Below, one piece after another: positions 35,503 to 44,877 of a stretch of DNA of 64,000 nt. Below the pieces are notes generated by a model. It searched no databases, had not been told where the DNA came from, and worked only from the letters and a program-made list of their open reading frames with translations. Each line of letters starts with the position of its first letter. The first letter of the stretch is position 1. Both the position numbers and the translations under genes were made by a program. The stretch comes from Oceanospirillum beijerinckii DSM 7166 (lineage in GTDB: Bacteria; Pseudomonadota; Gammaproteobacteria; Pseudomonadales; Halomonadaceae), in the NCBI RefSeq assembly GCF_000422425.1, contig NZ_AULT01000016.1:62001-126000 (forward strand), read 5' to 3'.

Positions 35503-37560
35503 ATGACTTTTTTAAATCGAATGATTCCATCTGCTTTTGCCGCATGTGCCTTGTCTTTATCGATAGGTCAGGCCATTGCCAGCAACGATACTACCTTTGT
35601 GCAACGGGGTATAACAGGTAAAGGTGCTGGTGATGATACTTATGTGTTCTCGCCTAATCTGGTTGATGTCAATGCCAGCATCACTGTTTCCGATACTCAA
35701 GGCAGTAATGTTATTCAATTGACTGCAGGCTTAGAGGTTTCCAGTTCCAGAATTGCTTCCGACAGTTTAGAACTGACGCTGAGTAACGGGGCCGTAGTGA
35801 CTGTACTGGGTGCCAGCAGTATGAGTTATATGATCGGTGGTGATCCTTTAAGTGGCCAGAGTGGCAATAGCTATGATTATAGTAGCTTTGTTAGCAATAT
35901 TCTCAGTGTGGCAGTGCCCTCTTCAGGGGTTGCTGATGGCGGTAGCGCTACGCTAAATACGGATGGGGCATCGGAAATCGAGCCGCCGCCTGCAGATCCT
36001 GTCGAGAATAATTTGACATTAAGTAGTCCTGCTCTGAAGTCTGCCGCTATTTTACCTATGAGCGCAACCTGTGATGGCGCTGATAATGGCCGTATGATTC
36101 CACTGCAGTGGAGTGGTGTACCCGCAGGTACCCAGTCTTTGGCACTGACAATGCATCACTTCCCTAACCCTGATGATACAGATATCTCTGGTGCTCATTC
36201 CTATCTGGTGCTCTATGATATTCAGGCGACAGAAACTGAGATGGAAGAGGCTGAAACGGATATTGGTGTTTTAGGCACCAACAGCGTTAATGATCAACAA
36301 AGTTTTTCTGCGCCCTGCTCAAAAGGCACCGGGGATAATGAATATATTATTACCCTGCATGCGCTATCGACACCGCCAGGTGGCCTGGGGCTGACAGGCT
36401 CAAGCACAGACCTGCAAACCTTCTTTACTGCTGCCAGCGGCAGTACGCTGGCAACAAAAGAGCTTAAAGTCAGTCGTATTCGCTATAATCCGGCAAACGA
36501 TGATCACGTACCGACCAGCGTACCTTCTACCTGTGAAGAAAAGCAGGCCGCTGCATCAGATTATAACCATCTGATCAGTATCAGCTGTTCCAGTTCTGAG
36601 ATGGTGGTCAGTGCCGCAACCAGTTTGCCAGAACGCTCTTTGCTGAATAACGATAAAGAGAATGTGGGCATTCAGGCTTGGATTGGCCGTGTACCACTGA
36701 GGGATGATGTTTCCTGGTCCGTACCAATGAATCCGGTTTATCTGTCGCAACCGACAAGCAATATTAATATCCATCATCCCATTGGTATTGCGGTTGATGG
36801 TATTCCCATTCTGCACTATGCCAAAGAGAATGAGCCCGATGAGATCGCCCAGCTGGGTCAGGATTACAGCGACAGAGATACCATTTTGCTAGGAGAGGTT
36901 GATCAATGTGGTGCACATGCCGGTAACGGTGAGGACTACCACTATCATATGGCCCCTGTCTGTATGATGGATACTCATAACCCATCCCAACCCATTGCCT
37001 GGATGTTTGATGGTATTCCCCTGTACTACGGTACTGGTGGGGGCCAGATGACAACTGAGGGTACTGACTATGGCAGCGGTCGTTATACCCATCTGAACTA
37101 CCTGCCACAAGCGGTGCAAAATGGTTCTGCCAGTTTGGATGAGTGTAATGCCTATGACCTGCATGGTGATGGCAGTGAGTACGTTTACTACACCACAGCA
37201 GCCGCGCCTTACACCATTGGCTGTTATCGTGCGCAAGCTTCTCAAAGTGGCAGTATTGATGGCCCAAGGCACTTCCAGGGTGGTAACCGTCTGGATGATT
37301 TCACCTTTGGCACAGAGGTGACATTAACCGATTACGATACCATGACCTTTAATAGTAAAACGTGGCAGTTTGTAACGGCAGAACCCAAGCCTGAAAATAA
37401 GAATATCCCTCAGGAGAATACCGCTCAGCTGATCTACCGATTGTTGGAAGAAGGTGAAGAGGGTTATCAGGCCGGGTTGGATTGTTACACCTTCCGCTAT
37501 CGTATTGATGCCACTCAAACAGATGGCAGTGGTGATACAGTGACGACTCATTGCCGTTAA
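35503..37560 (+). CDS. Secreted PEBP-like / YHYH-domain fusion protein
   Basis: 685 residues. After a signal peptide (about 1-27, AACALSLSIGQAIAS) comes a beta-rich domain (30-150, starting GDDTYVFSPNLVDV). A YbhB/YbcL-like PEBP domain follows (about 175-330: LTLSSPALKSAAILPMSATC, PLQWSGVPAGTQSLALTM). A YHYH domain (about 340-600) carries HHPIGIAVDGIPI and GEDYHYHMAP. The last ~80 residues are unassigned. YHYH proteins are extracytoplasmic and poorly characterised. It starts 5 bp after the PRPP-synthetase-like gene, yet is exported, so a shared pathway is uncertain. Confidence 0.83.
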   Translation: MTFLNRMIPSAFAACALSLSIGQAIASNDTTFVQRGITGKGAGDDTYVFSPNLVDVNASITVSDTQGSNVIQLTAGLEVSSSRIASDSLELTLSNGAVVTVLGASSMSYMIGGDPLSGQSGNSYDYSSFVSNILSVAVPSSGVADGGSATLNTDGASEIEPPPADPVENNLTLSSPALKSAAILPMSATCDGADNGRMIPLQWSGVPAGTQSLALTMHHFPNPDDTDISGAHSYLVLYDIQATETEMEEAETDIGVLGTNSVNDQQSFSAPCSKGTGDNEYIITLHALSTPPGGLGLTGSSTDLQTFFTAASGSTLATKELKVSRIRYNPANDDHVPTSVPSTCEEKQAAASDYNHLISISCSSSEMVVSAATSLPERSLLNNDKENVGIQAWIGRVPLRDDVSWSVPMNPVYLSQPTSNINIHHPIGIAVDGIPILHYAKENEPDEIAQLGQDYSDRDTILLGEVDQCGAHAGNGEDYHYHMAPVCMMDTHNPSQPIAWMFDGIPLYYGTGGGQMTTEGTDYGSGRYTHLNYLPQAVQNGSASLDECNAYDLHGDGSEYVYYTTAAAPYTIGCYRAQASQSGSIDGPRHFQGGNRLDDFTFGTEVTLTDYDTMTFNSKTWQFVTAEPKPENKNIPQENTAQLIYRLLEEGEEGYQAGLDCYTFRYRIDATQTDGSGDTVTTHCR

Positions 37561-37602
37561 CGGATTCGTCTAAAAATCAACAAAGCCAAACAAAGGTCAA
37601 GC

Positions 37603-37636
37603 AGTTAAACACAGTTAAACAGTTAAACAGTTAAAC
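37603..37636. repeat. Short tandem repeat AGTTAAAC x4
   Basis: Four near-perfect 8-bp AGTTAAAC units, the second preceded by an extra AC. Such tracts can vary by slippage. No spacers, so not CRISPR. Confidence 0.8.
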
Positions 37637-37647
37637 AAGAGCGCCGG

Positions 37648-37676
37648 GCATTTTCCGACTCAACACTGGAAAATGC
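37648..37676 (+). terminator. Terminator-like hairpin after the YHYH gene
   Basis: GCATTTTCC and GGAAAATGC pair over 9 bp with an 11-nt loop, followed shortly by four T. Confidence 0.6.
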
Positions 37677-37886
37677 TCGCTTTTGCGAACTGCTATAAGC
37701 GCCCACGCAAAAGTTTATCTTTAGCTGATGACTTCATTTTCAGCCCGTGGGCGAAGAATATCGAAACACTTTTGTGTCAGTGTGTATCAAAGCAGTTATC
37801 GAGCCGATTCTGTCTTGCGACTGTGTTGAGTCACTGCTGTTTCAGGATTTATCGCTTTTTGATCCAAGTAATAAGTACACGCCAAT

Positions 37887-38492
37887 ATGAAACGTTTAAT
37901 CTTATTTTTTACCTTGATTCTGTCGCTTATCTCCCTGGAGGCAACGGCCCATGGCCTACGCATGACCACGGCGGAGATCGCCCTTCGGCGCAATAATCAT
38001 CTGACGATCACCATTCGTACTTCTCTTAATGATCTGTTTCAACAAATGGATTGGGCGGGGAAACCTGTTTCTTTATTGCATCTGGCGGCTGCAGATAAAC
38101 AGGTTTTTGGGAAGTTTCGCTCTGCCATTATTAAACTGTTACAGCCGATTCCTGTACAGGCAGGCAAGTATCCACTAAAAAATCGTCGCCTGAGACTGCC
38201 TGCGCTGGCTGATTTACAGGCGCTGGTGCGGGCAGAGGTGGCCGAGCAGGCATTACAGCAGTCTTCGAAGCACAATAGTGCCAATCACACACACACCGGA
38301 GATGATCGTAAACATTATCTAAGAGCTGAGCTGTCAGGCTTTATCAACAGTGATAATAATCCCGCGCAACAATCTGCATTGCAGGTGGTATTTCCACGGG
38401 CTTTAGGGAAAATCCTGGTGACTTACAGTAAACCACAAACTCAAACTATTTCACCGGGTAAGGACAGCAGTTATTACCGACAGGCGATATAG
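37887..38492 (+). CDS. Exported hypothetical protein
   Basis: 201 residues. A clear signal peptide (MKRLILFFTLILSLISLEATA) is cut before HGLRMTT. The mature part is basic and helical in the middle, with a His/Asn-rich stretch (QSSKHNSANHTHTGDDRKHY) that could bind metal. I do not recognise the family. It follows the YHYH gene by about 330 bp with a terminator between, so it is probably a separate unit. Functional link to the YHYH protein is only by position. Confidence 0.65.
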   Translation: MKRLILFFTLILSLISLEATAHGLRMTTAEIALRRNNHLTITIRTSLNDLFQQMDWAGKPVSLLHLAAADKQVFGKFRSAIIKLLQPIPVQAGKYPLKNRRLRLPALADLQALVRAEVAEQALQQSSKHNSANHTHTGDDRKHYLRAELSGFINSDNNPAQQSALQVVFPRALGKILVTYSKPQTQTISPGKDSSYYRQAI

Positions 38493-38565
38493 GCGGCTTG
38501 CTTTTGTTTTTATTTTTACATTGCCACCGGCTCCAGTGCCATAGTCTGACAAAATATATTTCAGA

Positions 38566-39243
38566 TTACGCAAAACGATTCATCACAGACAGGTAGCTAT
38601 TAACCCGACCTGATGTGACAGTTGATGGATTTAATCGGTCTGCAATTCTTAAGGTCAGCCCTAACTGATTCAGCGACTCTTTATTATCTTCCGACAGTCC
38701 TTCAGCGGCATCTGATTTAGTAAAGCTGTTTAGCTCTGCAAGTACCGATTTTATGTCTGCTTTAGTCGTATCAGACAGAGAGCCATCAAAGTCATCAATG
38801 ATGGTTTCTGCTTTGTTTAAGATATTGATCAGGCTGCTCTCAGGGTTCTCTTCTTTTAACTCGTCGCGGAAGTCGTTAATAAACTGAGTGACCTTATCCA
38901 GAGAGCTGTGATCACCTTTATCATCTTGGCTTTTAAAACGAGACAAGGGCGATATCAGCGGCGATAAACGGGATGCTTCTGTGCTGTTGATTAAACCGTA
39001 CTCTTCAAGTCTGGCAACAAAGTCAGAGGTGATCTGGAAGCCTCGGGTGCCATTAGAGAAAAACTCCTGATTAAGCTTCTGTACACTCAGAGCTCTGCCT
39101 GAAAGCGAGACATTTTTATTTTCAGATGCTGTACCTGCAGAGCCCGCCTCCTCAACACTACGGTTGCTGGTTGCCTTGAACAGGCTATTGCTGGTTGAGT
39201 GAAGCATAGATGTATCGAGTTGCGAAGAGCTGATTCTTAACAT
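38566..39243 (-). CDS. Hypothetical protein
   Basis: 225 residues starting MLRISSSQLDTSMLHSTSNS at 39243; a longer ORF upstream reads through unlikely sequence. It is serine- and asparagine-rich at the N-terminus and then predicted helical (EFFSNGTRGFQITSDFVARL, FINDFRDELKEENPESSL). There is no signal peptide or membrane segment. I recognise no domain. GGAA lies before the start. It is monocistronic, and convergent with the exported hypothetical gene. Confidence 0.55.
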   Translation of the reverse strand: MLRISSSQLDTSMLHSTSNSLFKATSNRSVEEAGSAGTASENKNVSLSGRALSVQKLNQEFFSNGTRGFQITSDFVARLEEYGLINSTEASRLSPLISPLSRFKSQDDKGDHSSLDKVTQFINDFRDELKEENPESSLINILNKAETIIDDFDGSLSDTTKADIKSVLAELNSFTKSDAAEGLSEDNKESLNQLGLTLRIADRLNPSTVTSGRVNSYLSVMNRFA

Positions 39244-39584
39244 TGCTTTATTCCATAGTGTTCTTACTCTAAGTTGAATAGGGTTATGAAAAAACTGTGC
39301 CAGGAAACTGTTATTCCGATAATACGGGGGCTCAGGCCAGCCTTGACGCGAAAATATTCCAGAGAGGTGGTCTTTAAACGGCAATATTCTTCTGGCAGAG
39401 CGGTAAGCCATTGCCGAGACAAACTAAAAGTATCCGTTATCAGCTTTGTGATGGAATATTGATGGCAAGAGAGGTAAGCCCTGATCAATGATCAAGGTGT
39501 ACGGATTATTGCCAATGCCGTGTATCAGGCTGTCTGATCAGATTTATTTTATCAGGCAGCCCGTCAAGAGTAGGGGAAACCGGG

Positions 39585-40112
39585 TTAAGCCAGAGCTTCT
39601 GCTGAAGGCAACAGATTAATTTTGGGCGCCATCGCATTTAGAGCGATTAGGTGAATCATCTCATTCACTGTGGTACAGCAGTCTGACAGCACATTCACTT
39701 GATATTTTTTTGCATCATCAGACATTGCTGTATGGGTTACGCAATTTTGGGTCATCATGCCGCAGATGAACAGCTCTTCACTACCCATCTCCTGCAGAAT
39801 CTGTTCAAGATTAGTTTGCAGAAAACCGTCTGCGAAATGCTTTACAACAACAGGGGCATCTGGTGCTAATGCCATTATCTCATTGTGAATGGCTACACCC
39901 GTCGTGCCCTCATTAAAGAAAGGTGCTTTACCTTTACTGGAATCCGCCACATGTTGAACGTGCACAATAGGAATATTTAGTTCATTGGCTTTTGTCATGA
40001 CCTGCTTAATATTGTTTAACACGGTATCTGTATTCCACAGCGGGAATTGACCATCAGGAAAGTAGTCATTTTGCAGGTCAATTACGATTAATGTTTTATT
40101 GGTGTGAGTCAT
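39585..40112 (-). CDS. Isochorismatase-family cysteine hydrolase
   Basis: 175 residues. Catalytic triad elements are visible: Asp in VIDLQNDYF, Lys in VVVKHFADGFLQT and Cys in MMTQNCVTHTA. The family hydrolyses amides such as nicotinamide or N-carbamoyl compounds, or isochorismate; the substrate is unknown here. GGAG at 6-nt spacing supports the ATG at 40112. It is divergent from a GlxA-type regulator whose DJ-1-like domain may sense its substrate, a common pairing for these hydrolases. Confidence 0.87.
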   Translation of the reverse strand: MTHTNKTLIVIDLQNDYFPDGQFPLWNTDTVLNNIKQVMTKANELNIPIVHVQHVADSSKGKAPFFNEGTTGVAIHNEIMALAPDAPVVVKHFADGFLQTNLEQILQEMGSEELFICGMMTQNCVTHTAMSDDAKKYQVNVLSDCCTTVNEMIHLIALNAMAPKINLLPSAEALA

Positions 40113-40343
40113 CTTTTTCTCCAATCAAAAACAGATCAAATGGTTTAATAGGCGTCTTCAAAGCGAAGTCTGTGTTGCTTTGATCGAGTCCTTCGTTGAA
40201 CGTGGAGTTATTATGCTGATCGGAGGTCAGCTCAGTGAGTGGCCTGATTGACAAAAAGCGCTGTTATTGGGCCAAAAGCTTTTATATGACTTGTTGTTAC
40301 AAACTAAGCTGACATCATTCAATTTAAACTTATTTATGCTGCA

Positions 40344-41345
40344 ATGGATTCAACAGTGAAGCCAGAAGTCTACAGTGACTCAGAATTGACTAAGAATAAG
40401 CTACCTATTGTCGCGGTAGTGGCATTTAACCAGATCACACCTTTTCACCTCTCCGTACCTTGTGTGGTTTTTGGTGATAAAAAGCCCCACTTACCCACTT
40501 TTGATCTAAGAGTGTGCAGTGTAGAAAAAGGGCCATTAACGACGACAGCAGGCTTTAGCCTAAATCTTGATTATGGTATTGAGGCGATCCAGCAAGCGGA
40601 TATCGTCATCGTACCCAGCTGGCGTAACCCGGGCGAACGACCAGAAGAGGAACTGTTAGACGCCCTGCAACAAGCCCATGCCAGAGGTGCTCAAATTGTT
40701 GGTTTGTGTTTAGGGGCCTATGTACTGGCTGAGGCTGGGTTGCTGGATGGTCTAAGCGCAACGACTCATTGGGCCTATGCGCAGGATTTTGCCAGGCGCT
40801 ATCCCCAGATTGAGCTGAATGCAGAAGTGCTCTATATCGATTTGGGGCAATTGATTACCTCCGCAGGTACAACGGCGGGAATCGACTGCTGTCTGCATAT
40901 GCTCAGGGCGCAATATGGCGCAGAGTCCGCTAATAGTATTGCAAGGCTGTTAGTCATGCCGCCCCATCGACAGGGAGGGCAAGCTCAGTTTATCGATCTT
41001 CCGCTACCGGCAACGCCTTCGGATTCCAGGTTGGCCGAACTGATCGACTGGGTTAGGGCTAATTTGCAACAGCCGCATGATCTGGACTCGTTGGCAGAAA
41101 AAGCCTTAATGAGCCGTCGTACTTTTACCCGACACTTTAAAGCAATGACAGGCACTACCGTCACTCAATGGCTACTTAATGAGCGTCTGGCCTTTTGCCA
41201 AAGGCTATTGGAGAGTACAGATCAATCCATCGAACAGATCGCTGAGTTAGCAGGCTTCGGATCGCCGGTCTCGCTGCGCCAGCAGTTTCGCAAAGCTTTT
41301 GGCGTGTCTCCCAAAGCCTGGAGGCAGACCTTTAAGGGAGACTAA
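40344..41345 (+). CDS. GlxA/FtrA-type regulator (DJ-1/PfpI plus AraC)
   Basis: 333 residues. Residues 20-195 are a DJ-1/PfpI-like domain; GLCLGAYVLAEAGLLDG contains the nucleophile-elbow cysteine and TTHWAYAQDF the usual histidine. Residues 235-330 hold an AraC-type DNA-binding domain (SLAEKALMSRRTFTRHFKAM, IEQIAELAGFGSPVSLRQQF). Members regulate catabolic genes for betaines, arginine and other amides. Divergent from the isochorismatase-family gene with ~230 bp between, which it probably controls. Confidence 0.9.
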   Translation: MDSTVKPEVYSDSELTKNKLPIVAVVAFNQITPFHLSVPCVVFGDKKPHLPTFDLRVCSVEKGPLTTTAGFSLNLDYGIEAIQQADIVIVPSWRNPGERPEEELLDALQQAHARGAQIVGLCLGAYVLAEAGLLDGLSATTHWAYAQDFARRYPQIELNAEVLYIDLGQLITSAGTTAGIDCCLHMLRAQYGAESANSIARLLVMPPHRQGGQAQFIDLPLPATPSDSRLAELIDWVRANLQQPHDLDSLAEKALMSRRTFTRHFKAMTGTTVTQWLLNERLAFCQRLLESTDQSIEQIAELAGFGSPVSLRQQFRKAFGVSPKAWRQTFKGD

Positions 41346-41418
41346 GCGAGAGGCTGAACCGTATTAGAACTGAGGGATAAAGAAATATTGTCAGTTATCG
41401 TGGCGACTACCAATAATA

Positions 41419-42120
41419 CTAAGCTTGCTCTTCGGGCTTGATGCCGAATAGGAGTGCTTTTTCTTCAGCGCTATAGGGACGTGTTGTTGGATTAACCTCA
41501 TCCACCAGGGCATAGGCTCTTTTCGTGGCAGGGCGCTCAGAGATAGTATCAAACCAGCGCTTCAGGTTAGGAAAGTCATTCAGGTCCTGCGACTGTTTCT
41601 TGTGCGACACCACCCAAGGGTAACAGGCCATATCCGCAATGGTATATTCATCTCCGGAAACAAAGGTACGATCCGCCAGACGCTTATCCAGCACACCATA
41701 TAAACGCGCTGTTTCGTTGATATAACGATTAATGGCGTAATCGATCTTCTCATTGGCGTATTGACTAAAGTGGTGGTTCTGACCCGCCATCGGCCCTAAA
41801 CCTCCCATCTGCCAGTACAGCCATTGCAGGGTTTCATAACGTTGACGAGCTTCTTTACTCAGGAACTGACCGGTTTTATCTGCCAGATATTCCAGAATTG
41901 CACCAGACTCAAACAGAGAGATTGGCTCCCCATCGTCTGCTGGCACATGATCAACAATCGCTGGAATACGATTATTGGGCGCAATCTTTAAAAACTCAGG
42001 ATCAAACTGATCCCCCTTACCGATATTGATCGGATTAACGCTATACTCTAAACCCGCCTCTTCCAAAAATAGCGTAATTTTGTGGCCGTTTGGTGTCGTC
42101 CAGTAATAAAGATCGATCAT
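41419..42120 (-). CDS. Glutathione S-transferase (YfcG/Ure2p-like)
   Basis: 233 residues. N-terminal thioredoxin-like domain MIDLYYWTTPNGHKITLFLE with the Thr-Pro-Asn active-site pattern of nu-class enzymes, FLKIAPNNRIPAIVD and ESGAILEYLADK. C-terminal helical domain with QWLYWQMGGLGPMAGQNHHF and YTIADMACYPWV. YfcG-type enzymes reduce disulfides and organic hydroperoxides with glutathione. The start at 42120 has AGGAAAAGG upstream, better than an upstream TTG. Monocistronic. Confidence 0.92.
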   Translation of the reverse strand: MIDLYYWTTPNGHKITLFLEEAGLEYSVNPINIGKGDQFDPEFLKIAPNNRIPAIVDHVPADDGEPISLFESGAILEYLADKTGQFLSKEARQRYETLQWLYWQMGGLGPMAGQNHHFSQYANEKIDYAINRYINETARLYGVLDKRLADRTFVSGDEYTIADMACYPWVVSHKKQSQDLNDFPNLKRWFDTISERPATKRAYALVDEVNPTTRPYSAEEKALLFGIKPEEQA

Positions 42121-42401
42121 GGGATACCTTTTCCTCAAACAAGTGGCTCGTTTTGGTTAGACAATAGATGCCGACTTCGGCTCAGGCCCTTGTTCATTAA
42201 TTTGTAAAAAGAATAGGCAATATAGTAGCGAAAGTTTTGATATTCTAAAAATTAAATCATTTTATGATATTTATTCATATTTCGAATATCAGGGAGCCTA
42301 TCATGAGACTGTTATCGGGGGGCTGAAAGGAATCAGCTGCAAGGTTAGTCTTTGAGCGAGGCACACTGTTCTATGGGGAGCAGCTACCCTGGCACAGCAA
42401 A

Positions 42402-42446
42402 CGGAGCAACAACCCTTGCCTCTTTTTCGGCAAGGCTCCGCCTTTT
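42402..42446 (+). terminator. Long bulged hairpin in a gene-free region
   Basis: CCTTGCC/GGCAAGG with outer CGGAG/CTCCG arms (asymmetric bulge) and a following CCTTTT. It could end an unannotated short transcript from the AT-rich sequence near 42230-42300, or be a stray stem. The rest of 42121-42649 holds nothing I can assign. Confidence 0.35.
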
Positions 42447-42649
42447 AGTATATTAAAAGCGAGTTAAGCTACCGGTAAAACAGAGGGTTGGGTCAGTAAA
42501 AATCTGCTAGATAAAAGAAGATCGCCATCTGATCAACGAAAATGTTGACAAAAAACAAAACAGGCACAATAAATGCTTAATTGATGATGGATAAATGATT
42601 AATTTTGCAGACAGGGGCTGCAAAGTCAGTTTGGTTACGGATATAAGCT

Positions 42650-43276
42650 ATGCTCGCAGATCTATTTAATACATCAGGCCTTATGCGCCATTCCCAATCT
42701 ACAGCGGCTCCCGCTGCAGACAAGGGCGAGAGCAATGCTGTCCAAACAGACAAGAACCAAGGCAGTGATGTCCCTAAAGTTCGCGATGATAGTATATCGA
42801 TTAGTTACGAGAGTTTTCAGAGCCAGCAGCATAGCCTCTATGTCGAAGGCCAGAGCGAAGATAGCCACCGCTTTAAAATGGCCATGCAGATTCTGCAACA
42901 ACAATCCGCCGCCGGTGAGCTGGATTACATAAAGTCCGATGGCTACGAAGCCCGCTTGCGCCTGGGGGTTGCCGCTATCGGTGGGTTTCAACAGCTACAG
43001 AAATGGCAAGAAAAAGGTCTCGAACTCAGCGAACAAACCCTATTTAAAGCCGGTGATGCCTTCAGCGAAGGCCAACGCCAACTGAAACGGGATGGCACCT
43101 ACAGCCGCAAAGGTCTGGTAATGAATCGTTATGACCTGGTGAGCCAAAATCAGCAGGTGCCTGAATGGTTTAACCAAGAGAAAAAGCAGATGATGAAACA
43201 GATGCCCGAGAACGCCGCTTATGCTTTTAAGCAGGGCAATCTGTTTTATGTCGGATCGGTAATGAGAGGCGATTGA
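42650..43276 (+). CDS. Hypothetical protein
   Basis: 208 residues, hydrophilic, with no signal peptide. The N-terminal ~45 residues are low in order (Ala, Asp, Lys, Gln). The middle has SISISYESFQSQQHSLYVEG, and the C-terminal half is glutamine- and lysine-rich helices (LRLGVAAIGGFQQLQKWQEK). I recognise no domain. A GGAT-like site precedes the ATG. The tail AAYAFKQGNLFYVGSVMRGD is beta-like. Transcribed alone, convergent with the EamA gene. Confidence 0.55.
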   Translation: MLADLFNTSGLMRHSQSTAAPAADKGESNAVQTDKNQGSDVPKVRDDSISISYESFQSQQHSLYVEGQSEDSHRFKMAMQILQQQSAAGELDYIKSDGYEARLRLGVAAIGGFQQLQKWQEKGLELSEQTLFKAGDAFSEGQRQLKRDGTYSRKGLVMNRYDLVSQNQQVPEWFNQEKKQMMKQMPENAAYAFKQGNLFYVGSVMRGD

Positions 43277-43466
43277 CCCGGACTAACATCCGATGTCGGG
43301 TCCCGGGTGATCAGGTCGCGAAAAAGAGTTATCCTCTATTTGCTGCCAGAGATATTCTGAGTATGGTCATTCGGCAGTATAAAGTTGGACACAAGCTTCA
43401 TAAACAAGCGACAACAACACCCAAGATTCGCGCTGAGGTTCAGGCCTCACCAAAGTCTGTAACAGA

Positions 43467-44450
43467 TCAATCTCTTGCCGCTTTCCTTGCCAGATACCAA
43501 CGGCCACCAATGACTAATAAGATACCGCCCAGAATCATCAGTGACGATAACAGTAGATTTAGGCTGATACCTTCTGCGACAAACAGCACACCACCAAATG
43601 CAGCAATCACAGGTACCGATAATTGGAGCACAGCAGCTTGGGTAGCGGAGTAATATTTCAATACTGCATACCAGATAATGTAGCCCAGGCCAGAGGTGAT
43701 CGCGCCAGAGGTAACCGCTAACATAAAGCCTTGTGTACTGATGTCAGCACCCTGCCATAGCAGCCATAACGTCAGCACCAGCAGCATAGGCCAGGTACGC
43801 ATGAAGTTGGCAGCAGTATCCAGCATAGGATTTTCAGAGCCCCGGCCCATCAGGGTATAAAAGCCCCAGGCGATACCTGCAAGAGTCATAAGGATGAAGC
43901 CTATTAGAGATGGCGTGGTAAGTCCCGGTAAGACCAGATAGATAAAACCAACAAAAGCGATAATCACACCCGCCCACTCTATTGTGTGTAGTTTCTGACC
44001 GGAGAGCAGACCGACAATAATCATAGTCAGCTGTACCGCGCCAAATAGAATCAGTGCGCCGGTGCCGGTATCCAGGTCCAGGTAGGCGATAGAGAAGGCG
44101 ATGGCATAGAGAAATAGCATGCTGGCGGCTTTCAGGCTACCTTTGCTACTTAATAAGGCGAATAAGTTGCTGTTTGAACCAGACGATGTGTTGCTATCAG
44201 CCTGATGGTTTGCCGAAGCTTCAGATGAAGCGATGACAACTGGACCGGTCACAGATGTGTCAACTGAAGAAGTCTGTCGTTTTAGAAACCAGCAAGCCAC
44301 TAATAACAGCATCACGATACCTGAGCCTAGGCGGATCAGGGTAAAGCTGATCGCGTCAACTGAGCCGTCACCCAGGGCTAATCGGCACAATACAGAGTTG
44401 GCTGCCAGTGCCGTGAGTGCTAAACATGTGAGCAGAGCGGCTTTTAACAT
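43467..44450 (-). CDS. EamA/DMT-family transporter
   Basis: 327 residues with ten membrane helices in two EamA repeats. A hydrophilic, Ser/Asn-rich insert (about residues 62-95) lies between helices 2 and 3, which is longer than usual. Family features include an N-terminal LTALAANSVLCRLAL and a C-terminal repeat ending LSSLMILGGILLVIGGR. These proteins export metabolites or amino acids; the substrate cannot be inferred. Monocistronic, followed by the hypothetical gene in convergent orientation. Confidence 0.85.
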   Translation of the reverse strand: MLKAALLTCLALTALAANSVLCRLALGDGSVDAISFTLIRLGSGIVMLLLVACWFLKRQTSSVDTSVTGPVVIASSEASANHQADSNTSSGSNSNLFALLSSKGSLKAASMLFLYAIAFSIAYLDLDTGTGALILFGAVQLTMIIVGLLSGQKLHTIEWAGVIIAFVGFIYLVLPGLTTPSLIGFILMTLAGIAWGFYTLMGRGSENPMLDTAANFMRTWPMLLVLTLWLLWQGADISTQGFMLAVTSGAITSGLGYIIWYAVLKYYSATQAAVLQLSVPVIAAFGGVLFVAEGISLNLLLSSLMILGGILLVIGGRWYLARKAARD

Positions 44451-44513
44451 CCCTATTCCTTATCTTAAGTGTATTGGTTCAGATCAAATCTGACACCGCT
44501 CAATGAAGAAGTG

Positions 44514-44646
44514 AGAGTTACCTGTCTTGATTGATGGTGATCAAACCTGTAATCAAAATACAACCGAGGTAACTCTTATGCTTCATATTAACGTTAAAAT
44601 CACTCAACACAAAACCGGCTTACTCAATCTTGCTGAACAGAGATAA
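44514..44646 (+). mobile_element. IS481-like transposase 5' remnant with inverted repeat
   Basis: A 22-codon ORF (44578-44646), starting MLHINVKITQHKTGLLNLAE, matches the N-terminus typical of one group of IS481-family transposases, then stops. It is preceded by AGAGTTACCT (44514-44523) and AGGTAACTCT (44567-44576), a perfect 10-bp inverted pair. The following ~230 bp contain no intact frame. The element is decayed and the rest of the IS is missing. Confidence 0.5.
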
Positions 44647-44877
44647 CGCTTCTAAAGCCTGCACGATGATGAGAGTATCCAGAGATACATTCTCATCAGA
44701 GTAAGCGGTATTATCCGAAACTGCGGAACACCGATGCCAATATTGAAAGAAAAAAGATCTGGCGGGCTAAGCTTGTAAACTGAATATGGCCTGAAAGCCA
44801 CCGCCCTGAAAGCCAATAACGGTCAGATCAAGTTGGGGTTAGTACAGTTGCCCGTATATTAAGCCTCTACAAACACT

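Noticed and set aside
37603-37636. Short direct repeats considered as CRISPR
   Set aside because: Units are 8 bp and contiguous with no spacers, and no cas genes are present.
43273-43653. 126-codon plus-strand ORF after the 208-residue hypothetical
   Set aside because: Mostly antisense to the EamA transporter gene, with no recognisable protein features.
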